This document shows, one piece after another, positions 15,559 to 16,483 of a stretch of DNA of 16,483 bases. Source of the DNA: an uncultured Paracoccaceae bacterium (GTDB lineage Bacteria; Pseudomonadota; Alphaproteobacteria; Rhodobacterales; Rhodobacteraceae). A model generated the notes under the pieces. The model was not told the DNA's origin, did not search any database, and saw only the letters and a program-made list of their open reading frames with translations. Each line of letters opens with the position of its first letter. The first letter of the stretch is position 1. The translations under genes were made by a program, and so were the position numbers. Location: contig CALEZJ010000227.1 in assembly GCA_937927885.1 (NCBI GenBank), positions 1 through 16,483 on the forward strand, in the 5' to 3' direction.

Positions 15559-16483
15559 TCAGACCCGCATCGGCATGACGACATAGACCGCCGAGGCGTC
15601 CGAACCTTCGCGCACCAGGGCCGGATCGCCTGCGGCGTTGAACATCAGGACGGCGTTTTCGCGGTCGATCTGGCTGGCGATTTCCAGCAGGTATTTGGCG
15701 TTGAAGCCGATTTCCAGCCGCTCGTCGGCATAGGCCACCACGAGTTCTTCCTGCGCCATGCCGGATTCGGGCGAGTTGACGGTCAGGGTCAGCCGGTCTT
15801 CGTCGAGGATCAGCTTGACCGCGCGCGTGCGCTCGGACGAGACGGTGGCGACGCGGTCGACGGCCTTGGCAAAGTCGCCCGCATCGACTTCGAGGCGGCG
15901 GGTGTTGTTCAGCGGGATGACGCGCGAATAGTCGGGGAAGGTGCCGTCGATCACCTTCGAGGTCAGCGCCATGTCGGCGGTGGCAAAGCGGATCTTGGTT
16001 TCCGAAACCGAGATGGCGATGTCGCTGGCATCGTCTTCCAGCAGCTTGCGCAATTCGTTCACCGTCTTGCGCGGCACGATCACGCCGGGCATCCCCTCGG
16101 CCCCGGCGGGCAGCGGCGCATCGACCCGGGCCAGCCGGTGGCCATCGGTGGCCACGCAGCGCAGCATCCGGCCATCGGGCGAATCCGCGACATGCAGATA
16201 GACGCCGTTCAGGTAATAGCGGGTTTCCTCGGTGGAAATCGCGAATTTGGTCTTTTCGAACAGGCGCCGCAGATCGCCCGCCTTGGCACTGAAATTGGTC
16301 TGGTATTCCGACGTCGCCATCAGCGGGAAATCGTCGCGCGGCAGGGTGGCGAGCGCGAAGGTCGAGCGCCCGGCCTCGACCGTCAGGCGGCCGGTGCGCG
16401 GATCGTCGGTCAGCGCGACCAGCGCCCCGTCGGGCAGCTTGCGCACGATTTCATGCAGCATGACGGCGGACACGGTGGTGGCG
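15559..16483 (-). CDS. dnaN: DNA polymerase III beta clamp, N-terminus cut by window edge
   Basis: This is the sliding clamp that tethers DNA polymerase III and other enzymes to DNA. About 307 codons are visible and the frame runs on through base 16483, so roughly 65 N-terminal residues of the usual ~372 are outside. The visible part starts within the first clamp domain (MLHEIVRKLPDGA), continues through the second with CVATDGHRLARVD and VPRKTVNELRKLL, and the third with VIDGTFPDYSRVIP, RTRAVKL, and NAKYLLEI. It ends in the typical YVVMPMRV, part of the protein-binding cleft. It is upstream of recF on the same strand, with an intergenic box and an intrinsic terminator between them. Confidence 0.98.
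   Translation of the reverse strand, partial: ATTVSAVMLHEIVRKLPDGALVALTDDPRTGRLTVEAGRSTFALATLPRDDFPLMATSEYQTNFSAKAGDLRRLFEKTKFAISTEETRYYLNGVYLHVADSPDGRMLRCVATDGHRLARVDAPLPAGAEGMPGVIVPRKTVNELRKLLEDDASDIAISVSETKIRFATADMALTSKVIDGTFPDYSRVIPLNNTRRLEVDAGDFAKAVDRVATVSSERTRAVKLILDEDRLTLTVNSPESGMAQEELVVAYADERLEIGFNAKYLLEIASQIDRENAVLMFNAAGDPALVREGSDASAVYVVMPMRV

Overview
The window is a gene-dense, GC-rich chromosomal segment from an alphaproteobacterium, most likely of the Rhodobacteraceae (Rhodobacter/Paracoccus-like). The evidence is the DUF2794 protein at the left edge, a Rhodobacter-type PmtA phospholipid methyltransferase, the strong G/C third-position bias that opens long antisense shadow frames, and a short intergenic box present three times. 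I see no rRNA, tRNA, CRISPR array, transposase or phage gene. It reads as core chromosome with a few accessory genes between housekeeping ones.

Layout, left to right. 1-1362: a truncated DUF2794 gene (-), a small I78-type protease-inhibitor lipoprotein (-) and, divergent from it, smpB (+). 1505-5253: a translation-maturation block on the - strand, read def, FAD monooxygenase, a degenerate deformylase homologue, then fmt; a small membrane-protein gene on the + strand separates the last two. 5444-6607: a PatB/MalY-type C-S lyase (+), divergent from def, with an operator-like inverted repeat upstream. 6608-6940: a 333-base non-coding stretch with a repeat box and three consecutive hairpins. 6941-9078: a conserved hypothetical (-), a glutathionyl-hydroquinone reductase (+) and pmtA (-). 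9184-10374: a Fic-domain AMP-transferase gene (-) with an unclear start and two large palindromes upstream. 10375-16483: the replication block on the - strand, read dnaN (cut by the right edge), recF, VOC protein, LysE-type exporter, small secreted protein, gyrB. The classical dnaN-recF-gyrB order is kept, with three accessory genes between recF and gyrB.

How the genes work together. Def and Fmt form the N-formyl cycle of initiator methionine, and SmpB serves trans-translation. DnaN, RecF and GyrB serve replication, repair and supercoiling. The most interesting combination is the Fic enzyme directly downstream of gyrB on the same strand. Fic enzymes of this general class are known to AMPylate GyrB, and the target tyrosine is conserved in this GyrB. 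The Fic frame carries an N-terminal inhibitory motif and is preceded by two palindromes 41 bp apart, but it has no usable start codon in frame with that N-terminal part. Other points worth a second look are a deformylase homologue lacking its Cys ligand and catalytic Glu, an intrinsic-terminator-like hairpin against the recF start, and the three-copy box-plus-hairpin element.
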